Below, one piece after another: positions 5,557-5,966 of a DNA stretch of 5,966 nucleotides; within the stretch, counting starts at the first letter, position 1, and every line of letters begins with the position of its first letter. This DNA is from Pseudobutyrivibrio sp. (GTDB lineage Bacteria > Bacillota_A > Clostridia > Lachnospirales > Lachnospiraceae). The stretch lies in the NCBI GenBank assembly GCA_024691465.1, contig JAILNO010000246.1, forward strand, positions 1-5,966, given 5' to 3'. The translations under genes were made by a program, and so were the position numbers. The notes under the pieces are model-generated. The model was not told the origin of the DNA. It saw nothing but the letters and a program-made list of their open reading frames with translations, and did not search any database.

Positions 5557-5966
5557 ATGAATCAAGAAATAGTAACAATTAATAATCTAGTTAAAAGATA
5601 CGGTGAAAAAATCGCTGTAGATAATTTCTCACTAAATGTAAAGGAGGGAGAAATCTTAGGTCTCTTAGGTCCTAACGGTTCAGGCAAGACCACCACCATC
5701 AACTGTCTTCTGTCACTTCTCAAATATGATAAGGGTGATATCCAGATATTTGGAAAAGAAATGACTCCTGATTCCTACGATATTAAGCGTCAAATAGGTG
5801 TGGTAATGCAGAATGTAGCTGTAATCGATACCCTTACTGTATATGAGAATATTGATTTCTTCTGCGGTCTTTATATAAATGACAAGACCTTAAGAAAGCA
5901 ATATGTTGAAGAAGCTATTGAATTCACTGGCCTGTCAGACTATAAGAAGTACAAGCCTAAGAAGCT
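5557..5966 (+). CDS. ABC transporter ATP-binding protein, N-terminal part, cut by window edge
   Basis: The nucleotide-binding subunit of an ABC transporter of the CcmA/drug-export-like (COG1131) type, which would hydrolyse ATP at the inner face of the membrane to drive a partner permease. Only 136 codons are visible and the frame is open to the right edge. The Walker A loop GPNGSGKTT is at residues 38-46, the A-loop aromatic is probably Tyr15 in LVKRYGEK, and the Q-loop glutamine is Gln85 in GVVMQNVAVIDTLTVYENI. The signature motif, Walker B and switch histidine would lie outside the window. The start has GGGAG at 5544-5548 with eight bases to the ATG; an in-frame GTG at 5548 overlaps this site and is less likely. 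The gene is divergent from the MFS operon and shares its control region. A permease gene probably follows, but it cannot be seen. The cargo is unknown. Confidence 0.92.
   Translation, partial: MNQEIVTINNLVKRYGEKIAVDNFSLNVKEGEILGLLGPNGSGKTTTINCLLSLLKYDKGDIQIFGKEMTPDSYDIKRQIGVVMQNVAVIDTLTVYENIDFFCGLYINDKTLRKQYVEEAIEFTGLSDYKKYKPKK

Overview
The window looks like a chromosomal stretch from a low-GC anaerobic Firmicute, most likely a Lachnospiraceae member of the Butyrivibrio/Pseudobutyrivibrio/Roseburia type. This rests on the AT-rich composition (about 40% GC by eye), the strong AGGAGG-type ribosome binding sites, and the style of the proteins: a Cache-GGDEF receptor, a C_GCAxxG_C_C protein and a COG1237-type metallo-hydrolase. 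The genus is inference. No RNA gene, insertion sequence, CRISPR array or phage gene was seen.

Layout. (1) 34-1881, + strand: a membrane-anchored diguanylate cyclase with an extracytoplasmic double-Cache-like sensor, a cytoplasmic PAS-like linker and a complete GGDEF domain that lacks the inhibitory I-site. (2) 2016-2411, + strand: a small cysteine-rich C_GCAxxG_C_C protein with its own sigma-A-type promoter. It ends in a strong hairpin that also serves the convergent operon. (3) 5372 down to 2449, - strand: a tight three-gene operon of an MFS transporter, a DUF89 (damage-control phosphatase-like) protein and a metallo-beta-lactamase-fold hydrolase. The last two genes look translationally coupled. 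(4) 5373-5556: a divergent control region with two tandem inverted repeats built on TGTCA/TGACA, one of which covers the probable -35 box of the MFS promoter. (5) 5557 to the right edge, + strand: the first 136 codons of an ABC transporter ATPase, cut off by the window.

How the parts may work together. The diguanylate cyclase turns an external signal into c-di-GMP and appears independent of the rest. The minus-strand operon combines a membrane exporter or importer, a probable phosphometabolite phosphatase and a metal-dependent hydrolase, so a small-molecule processing, repair or clearance module is a reasonable guess, but its substrate is unknown. The divergent ABC ATPase shares the palindrome-rich promoter region, so a single repressor could control both transporters. 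No regulator gene lies inside the window. The operon and its operator-like array are the most interesting parts; the rest is ordinary for this kind of genome.
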